Below are positions 14,681 through 22,754 of a stretch of DNA of 32,982 nucleotides, one piece after another. Every line of letters starts with the position of its first letter. Position 1 is the first letter of the stretch. The DNA is from Desulfallas sp. Bu1-1 (lineage in GTDB: Bacteria > Bacillota > Desulfotomaculia > Desulfotomaculales > Desulfallaceae): assembly GCF_015594625.1 (NCBI RefSeq), contig NZ_JADNRQ010000028.1, positions 1 to 32,982 of the forward strand. Reading direction: 5' to 3'. The position numbers were made by a program, and so were the translations under genes. Under the pieces are notes generated by a model. It was not told where the DNA came from and ran no database searches. It saw only the letters and a program-made list of their open reading frames with translations.

Positions 14681-15289
14681 CTATTCTCTCACCAGGGTGA
14701 AATCGGGTTCAACGGGTACGCTGGTATCCATGTTGCCATCCAGAATACTTTCCTGCCTGTCGCCCTCCAGCAGGAATTGCACCTTCTGGATACCCGGCAG
14801 CTTGCACAGTGTATTTACCACGGAATAAATAGTCATTGTTTCACCGGCCGAACCACCCCAGTGCTTTGTTTTAAACTCTTTGGAGAAGTTTACATAGGCC
14901 ACCCCGTCCTGCACCGACACGGAAAGCAATTTCGTTCCCTCGGGAATGGTTTTATTTAAACCGGCTTTACGGGGCCCTTTAATCAGTTCCTTTACGGTTG
15001 CCGCCTCCAGGGTGTCACCACCGGTGACCACTTCCCTCTCCTCGGGAACCAGATACATGGCCTGGTCGTCACTGAAATAAAGCGTTACTTTTTGCCCGGC
15101 CTGCTGCGTCCCGGCGTCCCGGTCATCACCGTTTTCACCGGGCTCCTGCACAACCCCCGGGTTTTTCCCGTTTTGCGGCGACTCCGCGGTTTTTTTACCG
15201 CAACCCGCAACCACTATGGCCAGCACTAAAAGTACCGCCACCGCCAGCAAGGCAAATCCAAGCCGGAATCTTTTTGCACCTCGCGTCAT
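14681..15289 (-). CDS. GerMN-domain lipoprotein
   Basis: 202-residue exported lipoprotein: signal peptide with a long hydrophobic core and lipobox VVAGC, then a low-complexity polar linker rich in Gly, Asn, Glu and Gln (residues about 32-65), then a GerMN (sporulation and spore germination) domain from about 67 (KVTLYFSDDQAMYLVPEER to the end). The domain has the usual VNFSKEF and YSVVNTLCKLPGIQKVQFLLEG blocks. GerM-type proteins bind the cell envelope and take part in engulfment or germination. The ATG at 15289 is preferred (GGAGGT 6 nt upstream) over the GTG at 15295, which abuts the site. Single gene with its own terminator. Confidence 0.88.
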   Translation of the reverse strand: MTRGAKRFRLGFALLAVAVLLVLAIVVAGCGKKTAESPQNGKNPGVVQEPGENGDDRDAGTQQAGQKVTLYFSDDQAMYLVPEEREVVTGGDTLEAATVKELIKGPRKAGLNKTIPEGTKLLSVSVQDGVAYVNFSKEFKTKHWGGSAGETMTIYSVVNTLCKLPGIQKVQFLLEGDRQESILDGNMDTSVPVEPDFTLVRE

Positions 15290-15386
15290 CAGCACACCTC
15301 CCTGATGGACTTAAAACTAATATCTATTATATTAGTCGTTTCATACCTGAAAAAAGTTGCTTAAAACATTTCGCCGGTGATAGAAC
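15290..15386. other. Promoter region of the GerMN gene
   Basis: AT-rich gap including TATTATATTAG near 15323-15336, upstream of the GerMN gene on the minus strand. Possible -10 elements on the minus strand; no gene or repeat recognised. Confidence 0.25.
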
Positions 15387-15497
15387 TCAAATCTTTTTAG
15401 GGTATGTAGTAAGTACTTGCTCTTCCAACCACTTAAACGCGGCAAGCCTTATTTGTTCTTCAATAATAAACCTACATTCTTCCTGACCAAGCATCAT
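15387..15497 (-). pseudogene. N-terminal fragment of an HNH-type putative restriction endonuclease
   Basis: A 36-codon frame beginning at ATG 15497 (or 15494) reads EEQIRLAAFKWLEEQVLTTY and then stops. The block IR-AAF-WLEEQ resembles the N-terminal start of predicted HNH restriction endonucleases of about 290 residues; everything after it, including the HNH motif, is missing. Its start overlaps the end of the fragment upstream, as in an operon. Truncated defence gene; the family call rests on a short match. Confidence 0.45.
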
Positions 15498-15753
15498 ACA
15501 GTTCGTTACTCCAACATTTTAGTTGTTCAATCATTTTAATCCAGCTACCTTGTTTCCATTGGCGGAGGTCGTTAACCATTGTCTCCACCGACAATACGTC
15601 GGCAAAGCCATGCTCCGCAATTACTTCGGCTTTACCTTCGGAAGTAACCGCGCCCCATATCAGAATGGCTCCATCAACTCGAACCTGGTGACCACTTACC
15701 CGCGTTTCAAATTTCGCGGGATCCTTTGCCAAACTTAAGAATTGTTGGTTACC
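15472..15753 (-). pseudogene. C-terminal fragment of an unrecognised protein fused out of frame to brxC
   Basis: About 85-90 residues ending at TAG 15472. It reads KFETRVSGHQVRVDGAILIW, then EHGFADVLSVETMVNDLRQW. The only start codon is a TTG at 15732 without a ribosome binding site. The frame overlaps the end of the brxC fragment, so this is the tail of a larger gene joined to brxC by a deletion. Family not recognised; given its place between brxC and an HNH fragment, a component of the same defence cluster is likely but unproven. Confidence 0.5.
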
Positions 15754-16199
15754 TGGTCCATCGGCGGAAATGTGTACTCCACCCCGATGGTTTCCAGGTA
15801 ACCGGTTATTCCCTGGCAGATGATTTCCCGTAAAGGCATGGTGGACGCGCCGATTTCCGTGCGGAAAACCTTGAACTTACCGGCAATGGCAGCGGAAATT
15901 TTTTTTACTCCGGCGTGCTGGACCATTTCCAGTGTTTCGGCATGCTCCGCCAGCGTGGATATTACCGACATCAAGTGTGATTTACCGGTGCCGTAATTGC
16001 CCACCGTGAGGAGTGCTTTGTTGTCTTTTTGCTCATTAAACTGCAGGTGGGGGATGGCAATGTCCCTTATTTTTTCCGCCATGCGCTCCGAGATAACAAA
16101 CGTTTGAACCAGCCGCTGGTCCTCTGTATAATCGTTGGTCTCCATAACCTGTACCACTGTTTCAATGGGTTCAAATTGTACCAAATCACCGTATTTCAA
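15735..16199 (-). pseudogene. brxC: brxC-like (PglY/DUF6079 family) BREX ATPase, truncated after the P-loop region
   Basis: 154 residues from a TTG start with GGGGGAAAA upstream. The opening MKYGDLVQFEPIETVVQ and the segment LVQTFVISERMAEKI are typical of the BrxC/PglY ATPase of BREX phage-defence systems (full length more than 1000 residues). Walker A is intact (GNYGTGKS, 67-74). The protein breaks off at FPPMDQVTNNS, just where the long central region should begin, so more than 85 percent of it is missing. Follows brxF by 15 bp in the order expected for BREX type 3. Could still be translated, but is not a functional BrxC. Confidence 0.8.
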
Positions 16200-16214
16200 A
16201 GAATTTTCCCCCTT

Positions 16215-16685
16215 TTAAGCCGGAACAATTGTACAATCTTCTTCGGTCAGGTCCTGGTACCGTTTATATTCCGGGTGACCCTGGCTGGCATAAGTCAGTT
16301 TCCCCCCGTCAAAATCACCGGCCCAGGCAGCCACGATGGTTTTGTTGCGGCTGATCGACTACAGTGCCCTTACCGGGTCCACCCCCAGATCGGGCAGAAA
16401 TAATAATTCTATATGATCTAAAAGAATAACGTCCCCAACATAAGCTTTAGTAAAGCCGGGCAGCAGGTTGATGATGTGGGAACGTCTTTTGTTTACGGGA
16501 ATATCTATTAACTTAGCAGACAGAACCAGGCTGAAATTGACGTAAGGATATTTAAACCGTTCACTGGCTTCTTTCAGGTGCCTTGTGTTAGTTTCCGCAA
16601 AAGGGCTTACGACCAGAATTAGCTTGTAGTACTTGCTTTTAGCTCCCGTGATTATGTCCATAAGCTGCTGTAAATCCATGTCCAA
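16215..16685 (-). pseudogene. brxF: brxF-like BREX type 3 protein with an internal TAG stop
   Basis: A single frame of 156 codons from ATG 16685 to TAA 16215, broken by one TAG at codon 109 (16361-16359), where glutamine (CAG) is expected: VDPVRAL, stop, SISRNKTIVAAWAGDF. The motifs VILLDHIELLFLPDL and GHPEYKRY match what I recall of BrxF, the small P-loop protein of BREX type 3. The N-terminal loop where the Walker A sits reads VVSPFAETNTRH instead of a GxxGxGK[ST] pattern, so the nucleotide site is also lost or divergent. The gene precedes brxC as in intact BREX-3 loci. Inactivated by at least one point mutation. Confidence 0.7.
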
Positions 16686-16943
16686 AACCTCTCATAAGAT
16701 CAAATAAATAAGAAACATTTATGTAAAAACTTTGCATCAGGTTTGTAACGAACTAACTGTTACACTCAAAAAAGAAACCTGCATGACGTGTTAATTTTGT
16801 TTTGCCCTTACCATCCATGCTAATTTTAATTCCGACATTTGGAGCAACCGGATGTACTGGGAGCTTACGCATTTAATGCAGTTCCCTATATTTAAATTTT
16901 ATTTGGATTAAGACTATCTGTCCAATCCAATTCACCTACAGAA
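16686..16943. other. Gene-free AT-rich stretch upstream of brxF
   Basis: Contains an imperfect inverted repeat (CAGGTTTGTAAC near 16738 and GTTAC, AAACCTG further on, to about 16783). No coding frame with a start signal, no RNA gene recognised. It may hold the old BREX promoter on the minus strand. Confidence 0.25.
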
Positions 16944-17135
16944 ATGCTGGTAATGGTTTTGCGAGAAGTATCAGGATTAAATTACACTGAAATAGCAGAG
17001 TTGACCGGCATGGAAGAAACGGCGGTAACCCGGCTATTAAGCACGGGACGGTAGGACTTGCGAAAATATTTGGTCCCGCCCCCCGGGTCAAAGAAGACCG
17101 CCTGAACAGTATTCTATCGCAAATTAAACTTTAAT
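16944..17135 (+). pseudogene. Sigma-factor region 4 remnant (ECF-type), frameshifted
   Basis: From the ATG at 16944 the frame reads MLVMVLREVSGLNYTEIAEL, then MEETAVTRLL, the helix-turn-helix of sigma-70 region 4 in ECF-type factors, and ends in TAG at 17052. A second frame continues with LAKIFG and stops at TAA near 17135. The region 2 part is absent. A relic of a deleted sigma factor gene. Confidence 0.5.
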
Positions 17136-17162
17136 TGTGAAGGGAGGGAGAAAGAAAGCTAA

Positions 17163-17267
17163 ATGGGTAGTCTGGTTGAATCTCTTGGTTTAAATATGAC
17201 GTTTGTAGCCCAAATATTAAATTTTATCAAATCAAGGATGGCCAGCCGGTATATGCTACTACCGTAA
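17163..17267 (+). pseudogene. Short ORF or fragment, 34 residues, after a strong ribosome binding site
   Basis: ATG at 17163 lies about 15 nt after GAAGGGAGGGAG. It reads MGSLVESLGLNMTFVAQILN and ends in TAA. The segment LGLNMTFVAQILNF resembles the start of ATP synthase subunit b, but no stalk region follows, and another frame (IKDGQPVYATTVMP) runs over the second half, suggesting a frameshift. Origin uncertain. Confidence 0.25.
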
Positions 17268-17290
17268 TGCCCTAACCTCGTCATAATATT

Positions 17291-17611
17291 CTAATATAGC
17301 AACCAGCCGTAATCCTGCCTGCAATCCACCACATAGTCCACATATACGGTGTTACCTTTTACCTGATAAATCAGCAGATACCACTTGCCTATAAGAAGCT
17401 TTCTGTACTTGCCGGCAGGAATAAAAGGATCGTAGAGCCAGGAGTTTCGCTCTGGAAACTCCTCCAAAGATTTTGCTTTTTCGTTGAACTCGGCTATGAG
17501 TTTTAATGCAGCTTTTTCACTGACCTGAGCCAGAAATCGTGAGTGGGAAACCAGCATTTGAGTTGCTTCGTCGGAGATAATCACCGTGTACTTTTTATTG
17601 GCGTTTTCCAT
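17291..17611 (-). CDS. RelE/ParE-family toxin
   Basis: 106-residue small protein with the RelE/ParE fold order: helical N terminus (EAALKLIAEFNEKAKSLEEF in outline), then strands with the conserved arginine-lysine segment AGKYRKLLIGKWYLLIYQV and VYVDYVVDCRQDYGW at the end. Members either cut ribosome-bound mRNA or poison gyrase; which one cannot be told here. Its start overlaps the antitoxin stop by 17 bp (17595-17611), the usual arrangement in which toxin translation depends on the antitoxin. Confidence 0.85.
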   Translation of the reverse strand: MENANKKYTVIISDEATQMLVSHSRFLAQVSEKAALKLIAEFNEKAKSLEEFPERNSWLYDPFIPAGKYRKLLIGKWYLLIYQVKGNTVYVDYVVDCRQDYGWLLY

Positions 17612-17882
17612 CCAGTACCTCCTTGATAGCTACTTTCATCATGGAGGATACCTCGTCAATGGAATAACCGCTTTTACCGCTTAACCGGCTTTCCTCAGCG
17701 GCAATTAGATGTTCCCTGAGGCGTAACATACTTTCGCGTCTTGCAAATGCTTCAATATCCATTACTACCAAGTCGCCTTCACCGTTTTTAGTCAGGTACA
17801 CAGGCTCTCCGGTCTTCTTGCATAGCTTGGAAATCTCGTTGTAGTTTTTTCGAATTGCAGCCGATGGTTTTATATTTATCAT
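17595..17882 (-). CDS. Phd/YefM-family antitoxin
   Basis: 95 residues. The N-terminal DNA-binding part INIKPSAAIRKNYNEISKLC followed by GEPVYLTKNGEGDLVVMDIE is the Phd/YefM pattern; the C-terminal region (after about residue 55) should wrap the toxin. ATG start at 17882 with GGGGTGATC upstream. The pair with the overlapping RelE/ParE gene is a complete type II toxin-antitoxin module, probably self-repressing through the antitoxin. It lies beside the decayed BREX locus. Confidence 0.88.
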   Translation of the reverse strand: MINIKPSAAIRKNYNEISKLCKKTGEPVYLTKNGEGDLVVMDIEAFARRESMLRLREHLIAAEESRLSGKSGYSIDEVSSMMKVAIKEVLDGKRQ

Positions 17883-17985
17883 ATTTTGATCACCCCCTGA
17901 AAGTAGTATTATTTTACCCTTATCATATTCTTATAATACTACGCTTATTGGTATCTGTAAATATGCATCAAACCTTCCCAACTGT

Positions 17986-18441
17986 TTACCTCTTAGCAAT
18001 AACCGCCATTGTACAACGGGAAACACAAATTAATTTACCATCTTCATCTGTTATTTTAATATCCCAGACCATTGTACTGCGTCCTTTGTGCAAAGGGACA
18101 GCGGTTGCCGTTACTACACCGTTGCTTTTGCTCCGTATGTGATTTGCATTAATTTCCATTCCAACCGGATAAAATTTTTGGGGGTCTATATTGATGGCAG
18201 TTGCCATTGACGCTGCTGTTTCCGCTAATACAACAGATGCCCCTCCATGTAGAATACCCAATGGTTGCCAGGTTTTGGGTCCTACCGGCATAGTCATCAC
18301 CACACGATCTGGCGTAAGTTCCACGTATTCAATCCCAAGTACTCCAATAATTGAATTTTTAATCCGGGATTGCATCTCTTCAATAAAAGACTCCTTATCC
18401 TCCACACCATATAATGACAGCACTTCTTGAGCGACGATCAT
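17986..18441 (-). CDS. PaaI/YdiI-type hotdog-fold acyl-CoA thioesterase
   Basis: 151 residues, single hotdog domain. The signature GILHGGASVVLAETAASMA holds the HGG motif and the catalytic acidic residue (E in LAET) of the PaaI/4-hydroxybenzoyl-CoA thioesterase group. It would hydrolyse aryl- or acyl-CoA esters in the cytoplasm and thus release trapped CoA. Located between the toxin-antitoxin pair and regulators of the fatty-acid oxidation operon, so it may serve the same pathway, but it has its own upstream region. ATG start at 18441. Confidence 0.88.
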   Translation of the reverse strand: MIVAQEVLSLYGVEDKESFIEEMQSRIKNSIIGVLGIEYVELTPDRVVMTMPVGPKTWQPLGILHGGASVVLAETAASMATAINIDPQKFYPVGMEINANHIRSKSNGVVTATAVPLHKGRSTMVWDIKITDEDGKLICVSRCTMAVIAKR

Positions 18442-18620
18442 TTTTAACCAGCCTCCTGAATAATTTCCAATGGTTTTTTAATTCATACACCTTCGAAAAC
18501 GCCTACAGGATTTCCTTTTTTTCCGTTTCCCTGAAAGCCGGCATAACTCCACATATTCACTCCAGCAACAGAAGCACCTCGCATGTTCTGTCAAGAATCC
18601 GATCATTGCCCGGTTCTTGG
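18442..18620. other. Intergenic stretch downstream of the CBS-pair gene
   Basis: Contains a 33-codon minus-strand frame (about 18486-18587, beginning MRGASVAGVNMW) without a usable ribosome binding site. No known family, RNA or repeat; no clear terminator found for the CBS-pair gene. Confidence 0.25.
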
Positions 18621-19121
18621 TTAAATCATTGCCCCGAGATAATCCAGCAAATCGATGGCCCGGATAACCCCCACCGCCTTTTTGCCCTCGAACACCGGCA
18701 ACAAGCTCACGTTTTTGGTCATCATCAGCCGGATGGCACCGGTAACATCCTGGTTGGACTGCACAAACGCCTGTACCAGCGGCCGGATAACATCGCCAAC
18801 TTTAGTGATAAAAGGTTCCTTTAAAGGATCTCGATGATAAAACTTGGACCAGGAAATTTCAAACAACTCCGCACCATTGTAGCTTAAAGTATTTGCTTTA
18901 ATCGCGTTGAGGATATCCCTGACTGTTAAAATACCGACCAATTGTTCTTCGCCGCCGACTTTTTTGCTTTTGCTGAAAACCAGTAAGGACCGGTGCCCCT
19001 TCCCCCCGGCCATGTATTTTTTCAAAACCAGGATTGCTTCCTTTAAACTGTCGGTATCATAAACCACCGGGTATTCGGATAAGGGGACCATTAATTCTTT
19101 AACTTTTTTTGTTCCGGGCAT
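18621..19121 (-). CDS. CBS-domain pair protein
   Basis: 166 residues made only of two CBS motifs: the first at about 8-75 (VKELMVPLSEYPVVYDTDSL to LVGILTVRDILNAI), the second at about 100-165 (VGDVIRPLVQAFVQSN to AVGVIRAIDLLDYLG). CBS pairs bind adenine nucleotides (AMP, ATP, SAM) and act as energy sensors. ATG at 19121 is chosen because AGGGAGGG lies 7-8 nt upstream; the frame is open a little further. It lies next to a sigma-54 activator that itself carries CBS motifs, so both may read the same metabolite. Partner unknown. Confidence 0.85.
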   Translation of the reverse strand: MPGTKKVKELMVPLSEYPVVYDTDSLKEAILVLKKYMAGGKGHRSLLVFSKSKKVGGEEQLVGILTVRDILNAIKANTLSYNGAELFEISWSKFYHRDPLKEPFITKVGDVIRPLVQAFVQSNQDVTGAIRLMMTKNVSLLPVFEGKKAVGVIRAIDLLDYLGAMI

Positions 19122-19268
19122 TGATAAACCCTCCCTCGCCACTTAAATGGACCGCATACTTCCCTTCCTCTAGTATACTCTCACAGCTCTGCCGTTTAAC
19201 ACGCCGACTCAATTGATTGCAGATTTACGTTTGAATTGTAACATATTTTTGCCCAACCGTAACAATCA

Positions 19269-21362
19269 TCAAATTATATTATATCTACGCATTTTTTCAT
19301 ACAACCACGACCTGCTGATGCCCAACATCTTGGCCGCCCGGGACTTGTTACCGTTCACTTGGCGCAAAACTTGCAACAGTGTCTCCCGGTCGATGTGGCT
19401 GTTTTTGGGGTAGCCGGTGAAATACGTGTTATCAACTCCGGAGGAGGTATGGCCCGGCTTCCCTTGTTCTCTCAGGTAAAACGGCAGGCTTTCGGTTTCC
19501 AGGATCGTACCGGTGGAAAAGTTGACCGCCCTTTCGATGACATTCTTCAGCTCACGCACGTTCCCCGGCCAGTGGTGGTTGACAAGAATTTTGCGGACCT
19601 CCGGCGAAACATCCTCTAGATGCAACCCGAACTCCTTGTTGAATTTCTGCAGAAATACGTGCACCAGGGGAACAATGTCCTCCGGCCTGTACCGCAGGGG
19701 CACCAGTTTAAAGTTGATCACGTTGAGCCGGTAATAAAGGTCCTGGCGAAACTCCCCCGCCTCAACCTTTTGCAGCAAATCCTGGTTGGTGGCGGCAATA
19801 ATCCGCACGTCCACCTTAACCGTCCGGTTGCTGCCCACCGCTTCGAAACACTTGTCATGCAATACCCGCAACAGCTTGCTCTGGAGGTTAAGTGGCATGT
19901 CTCCAATTTCGTCCAGAAATAATGTGCCACCATCGGCAACAGCAAACTTTCCGGGCTTGCCGCCCTTTTGAGCCCCGGTGAAGGCGCCCGGGGCGTAACC
20001 GAAGAATTCGGACTCCAGCAGGTTTTCCGGCACAGCCGCGCAGTTTACCTTGACAAAGGGCCACTTACGCCTCGGGCTGGCGTTGTGAATGGCCTCGGCA
20101 AACAGTTCTTTCCCCGTGCCGCTCTCCCCGGTCAATAGTATCGTGGAGGTGCCCCTGGCGACAACCTCCGCTTCATGTTTCAATTTGAGCATTTCCTTGT
20201 TTACTGTTACGATCCGGTCAAAAGTAATAATATCCCTGGCATTCCCGGCTCTCTCTTTATAGTAGTTCAATTCCTGATCCATTTGCGCCAGCCTTTCGGC
20301 CAGTTCCTTCACTTCTTCCAACTGCCGGTAGACAATTTTGCCTATGGCGCCGATGATTTTTCCGTTCCTGATGATAGGTATACTGGAAGCTACATAAGGC
20401 CTTCCACCAATAATTTCTATCTTATTGGTTTCCGCCACGCCTGTTCTAAGCGTCCTGAGCAACCTTGTATTTTCAACCAGCCGGTTCACCGGCCTATTTA
20501 GCAACTCCTGTTCCTGTTTGCCGAAAAACCGGCAAGCTGCTTCGTTAACCAGTATCACCTTTCCTTGATCATCCACCACGATAATGGCTTCATAAGCGAT
20601 ATTCAGTACCGTTAGCAGGGTCTCATACAAACGCTTGGTTGATTCCAATTCAGAGGCCACCCGATCAAGGTCGGTAAGCGTCTGAAAGATAATAATCGCC
20701 CCTGCCACTCCGTTTTCCACAATTATGGGACTGATATTGCACAGTGTTTTAACCCCGTTTAGTCTCTCTTTAACACCTACAATCACCCGGGAGTCCTTAA
20801 TTACAGAATCCAGGCTTAGATCCGGAAAGATGTCGTCGAACAGGTATCCTTGTATGTTTTCCTGTTTCAGCCCCAGAATCTTTTCCCCCGATTGGTTAAT
20901 CAACTGAATCCTATTATTTTTATCAATGACAATAATTCCGTTATGCATCTGGTTATAAACTGTATTTAGCTGGGTGGCCAATTTTTTTGATTGCTTGAAC
21001 AGTGCCATAATCATATCAACTTTTGTAAAAATACCCAGTACATTACCTTGATCATCAACAACAATTCCGGTTCCTACGGGACTGTTTTTGACAATTTTTT
21101 CAACCTCCGGGTAGGGGGTATCCACATGTGCTGTAACAACTTGACGGTTGAAGTATCTTTCCAGGGGTTCGGAACTAACGGCTCCGGACAAAAAGGCATC
21201 CATCAAGTTGGCCTTGGTAAAAATCCCAATCAAGGTACCCCAAGCGTCCACCACGGGAAGTCCTTCCAACTTTGTTTTCCTTAACAGCTTAACACCCCGC
21301 TCCAGGGTATCTTCCGGGTGTAAAAAGGGTACATCCCGTGTCATCATATCGCCCAGACGCAT
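19269..21362 (-). CDS. Sigma-54-dependent transcriptional activator with CBS pair, two PAS domains, AAA+ and Fis HTH
   Basis: 697 residues. Order: CBS pair (about 1-125: RLGDMMTRDVPFLHPEDTLE and VLGIFTKVDMI), PAS 1 (about 135-235: GIIVIDKNNRIQLINQSGEK), PAS 2 (about 250-355: AIIVVDDQGKVILVNEAACR), AAA+ (about 390-625) with Walker A GESGTGKE, the sigma-54-contacting loop GAFTGA and Walker B GGTLFLDEIGD, then a Fis-type helix-turn-helix (NKSRAAKMLGISRSWLYEKM). No receiver domain, so it is triggered by ligands. ATG at 21362 has GAGGTG upstream. It sits just behind the beta-oxidation operon, whose first gene has a -24/-12 promoter, so it is the likely activator of that operon. Confidence 0.92.
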   Translation of the reverse strand: MRLGDMMTRDVPFLHPEDTLERGVKLLRKTKLEGLPVVDAWGTLIGIFTKANLMDAFLSGAVSSEPLERYFNRQVVTAHVDTPYPEVEKIVKNSPVGTGIVVDDQGNVLGIFTKVDMIMALFKQSKKLATQLNTVYNQMHNGIIVIDKNNRIQLINQSGEKILGLKQENIQGYLFDDIFPDLSLDSVIKDSRVIVGVKERLNGVKTLCNISPIIVENGVAGAIIIFQTLTDLDRVASELESTKRLYETLLTVLNIAYEAIIVVDDQGKVILVNEAACRFFGKQEQELLNRPVNRLVENTRLLRTLRTGVAETNKIEIIGGRPYVASSIPIIRNGKIIGAIGKIVYRQLEEVKELAERLAQMDQELNYYKERAGNARDIITFDRIVTVNKEMLKLKHEAEVVARGTSTILLTGESGTGKELFAEAIHNASPRRKWPFVKVNCAAVPENLLESEFFGYAPGAFTGAQKGGKPGKFAVADGGTLFLDEIGDMPLNLQSKLLRVLHDKCFEAVGSNRTVKVDVRIIAATNQDLLQKVEAGEFRQDLYYRLNVINFKLVPLRYRPEDIVPLVHVFLQKFNKEFGLHLEDVSPEVRKILVNHHWPGNVRELKNVIERAVNFSTGTILETESLPFYLREQGKPGHTSSGVDNTYFTGYPKNSHIDRETLLQVLRQVNGNKSRAAKMLGISRSWLYEKMRRYNII

Positions 21363-21506
21363 AGAAACACCTCCTCTCAAACCCTGTTAATAGATAATTC
21401 TGCCTTTTCTGATATTTATCCTTTTTCTTGTTTCAATTTAAACTACTGTACAACATTGCCCAAATGCAAGAAATAGTCCGTATGTACAGTTCTGTGAAAG
21501 GAAAAA

Positions 21507-21529
21507 CGCCGCAGAAATCTACTGCGGCG
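21507..21529 (-). terminator. Terminator at the end of the fatty-acid oxidation operon
   Basis: Perfect 8-bp stem CGCCGCAG / CTGCGGCG with a 7-nt loop, followed on the minus strand by five T residues. About 70 bp after the acyl-CoA dehydrogenase stop. It separates the operon from the downstream sigma-54 activator gene. Confidence 0.85.
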
Positions 21530-21599
21530 CCAGCTTACTTGATAGTTAATCATCATATTTGATTTTGCCGCCCAACACCGCGGCGACGAGCAATCCGGC

Positions 21600-22742
21600 T
21601 TACAAACCCAACTCTTTGGCAATGATGGATTTCATTACTTCAGTGCTGCCCGCGTAGATGGTTTGCACCCTGATATCCCGGTAGTCCCGGCAGATGGGAT
21701 ATTCTTCGATGTAGCCGTACCCCCCGTAAAGCTGCAGGCAATGATAAGCTACACGGTTGGCCATTTCAGTGATCCAGTATTTGGCCATGGATACTCTTTT
21801 TACCACATTATTGCCCGCCATGTGCTCCTCGATCAACCGGTCCAGAAAGACCCTGCCCAGTTCAACCTCTGTGGCCATTTCTACAAGCTTGAAGGTATTA
21901 TGCTGAAATTTGGCCACGGGTTTGCCGAATATGGTACGCCCGCAGGCGTAGTCGATGGCTTCCTGGAGCATTTTCTCGGCCAGGGCCTGTGCCCCGATGG
22001 TGGCCACCAGTCTTTCCTGCTGCAGTTTTTGCATCAGGTAATAAAACCCCGCTCCTTCATTACCCAACAGGTTGGCCGCCGGCACCCGGCAATTTTCAAA
22101 AAACAGCTCCACCGTGTCCTGGCTTTTTAGACCCATTTTGTGCAGCCTGCGCCCCTTTTGAAAACCGGGAGTGCCGTTTTCCACCACGATCAGACTGATC
22201 CCCCGGTGGGGGGGATTGGCCCGGGAGTCGGTTTTGCAGGCCACAATTACCAGGTCGCAGTTTTCCCCCCCGGAGATAAATGTTTTGGCGCCGTTCAAAA
22301 TATAGTGATCACCGTCTTTAACCGCCACTGTTTTAATAGCAGAAAGGTCTGATCCGGTATCCGGTTCGGTCATGGCCACGGCGGCAATTATTTCCCCGGA
22401 TACACAGCCGGGAAGCCATTTCCGTTTTTGCTCCGTGGTACCAAAGGAATGGATGTAAGGCACAACAATATCGCTATGCAGGGGAAACATCACATGGGTG
22501 CCCGCCCTGGCCAATTCTTCGGCAATAATCACCGAATAGCCGAAATCCGCCCCGGAGCCGCCATATTCTTCCTCCACCCAGGGACATAAATAACCCTGCT
22601 CGCCGCATTTAAGCCATACTTCCCTGGGAACCAGCCCCGCTTCTTCCCACTGCTGGTAATAGGGGATGATCTCCGTGGCGATAAATTTTTTGAAAGCATC
22701 CCTGAATATTTTGTAGTCGCCGGTATTAAAGTCTAAAGCCAC
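21600..22742 (-). CDS. Acyl-CoA dehydrogenase
   Basis: 380-residue FAD enzyme that makes the 2,3-enoyl-CoA, the first oxidation step of beta-oxidation (cytoplasm, electrons to ETF). Family motifs are present: AVAMTEPDTGSDLSAIKT, YILNGAKTFISGGENCDLV and QLYGGYGYIEEYPICRDYRD near the C terminus. The glutamate in GYIEEYP is in a region where some subgroups have the catalytic base; chain-length specificity cannot be assigned. ATG start at 22742, only 12 bp after the SDR gene. No etfAB genes are in the window. The frame ends LGL-TAA and 17 more open codons follow in frame before the terminator; I regard these as chance or relic. Confidence 0.93.
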   Translation of the reverse strand: MALDFNTGDYKIFRDAFKKFIATEIIPYYQQWEEAGLVPREVWLKCGEQGYLCPWVEEEYGGSGADFGYSVIIAEELARAGTHVMFPLHSDIVVPYIHSFGTTEQKRKWLPGCVSGEIIAAVAMTEPDTGSDLSAIKTVAVKDGDHYILNGAKTFISGGENCDLVIVACKTDSRANPPHRGISLIVVENGTPGFQKGRRLHKMGLKSQDTVELFFENCRVPAANLLGNEGAGFYYLMQKLQQERLVATIGAQALAEKMLQEAIDYACGRTIFGKPVAKFQHNTFKLVEMATEVELGRVFLDRLIEEHMAGNNVVKRVSMAKYWITEMANRVAYHCLQLYGGYGYIEEYPICRDYRDIRVQTIYAGSTEVMKSIIAKELGL

Positions 22743-22754
22743 ATTGCCACCCCC

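Noticed and set aside
15735-16685. Reading brxF and brxC as two short intact genes
   Set aside because: brxF continues in frame past the TAG with conserved residues, and brxC stops just after its P-loop region, so both are broken.
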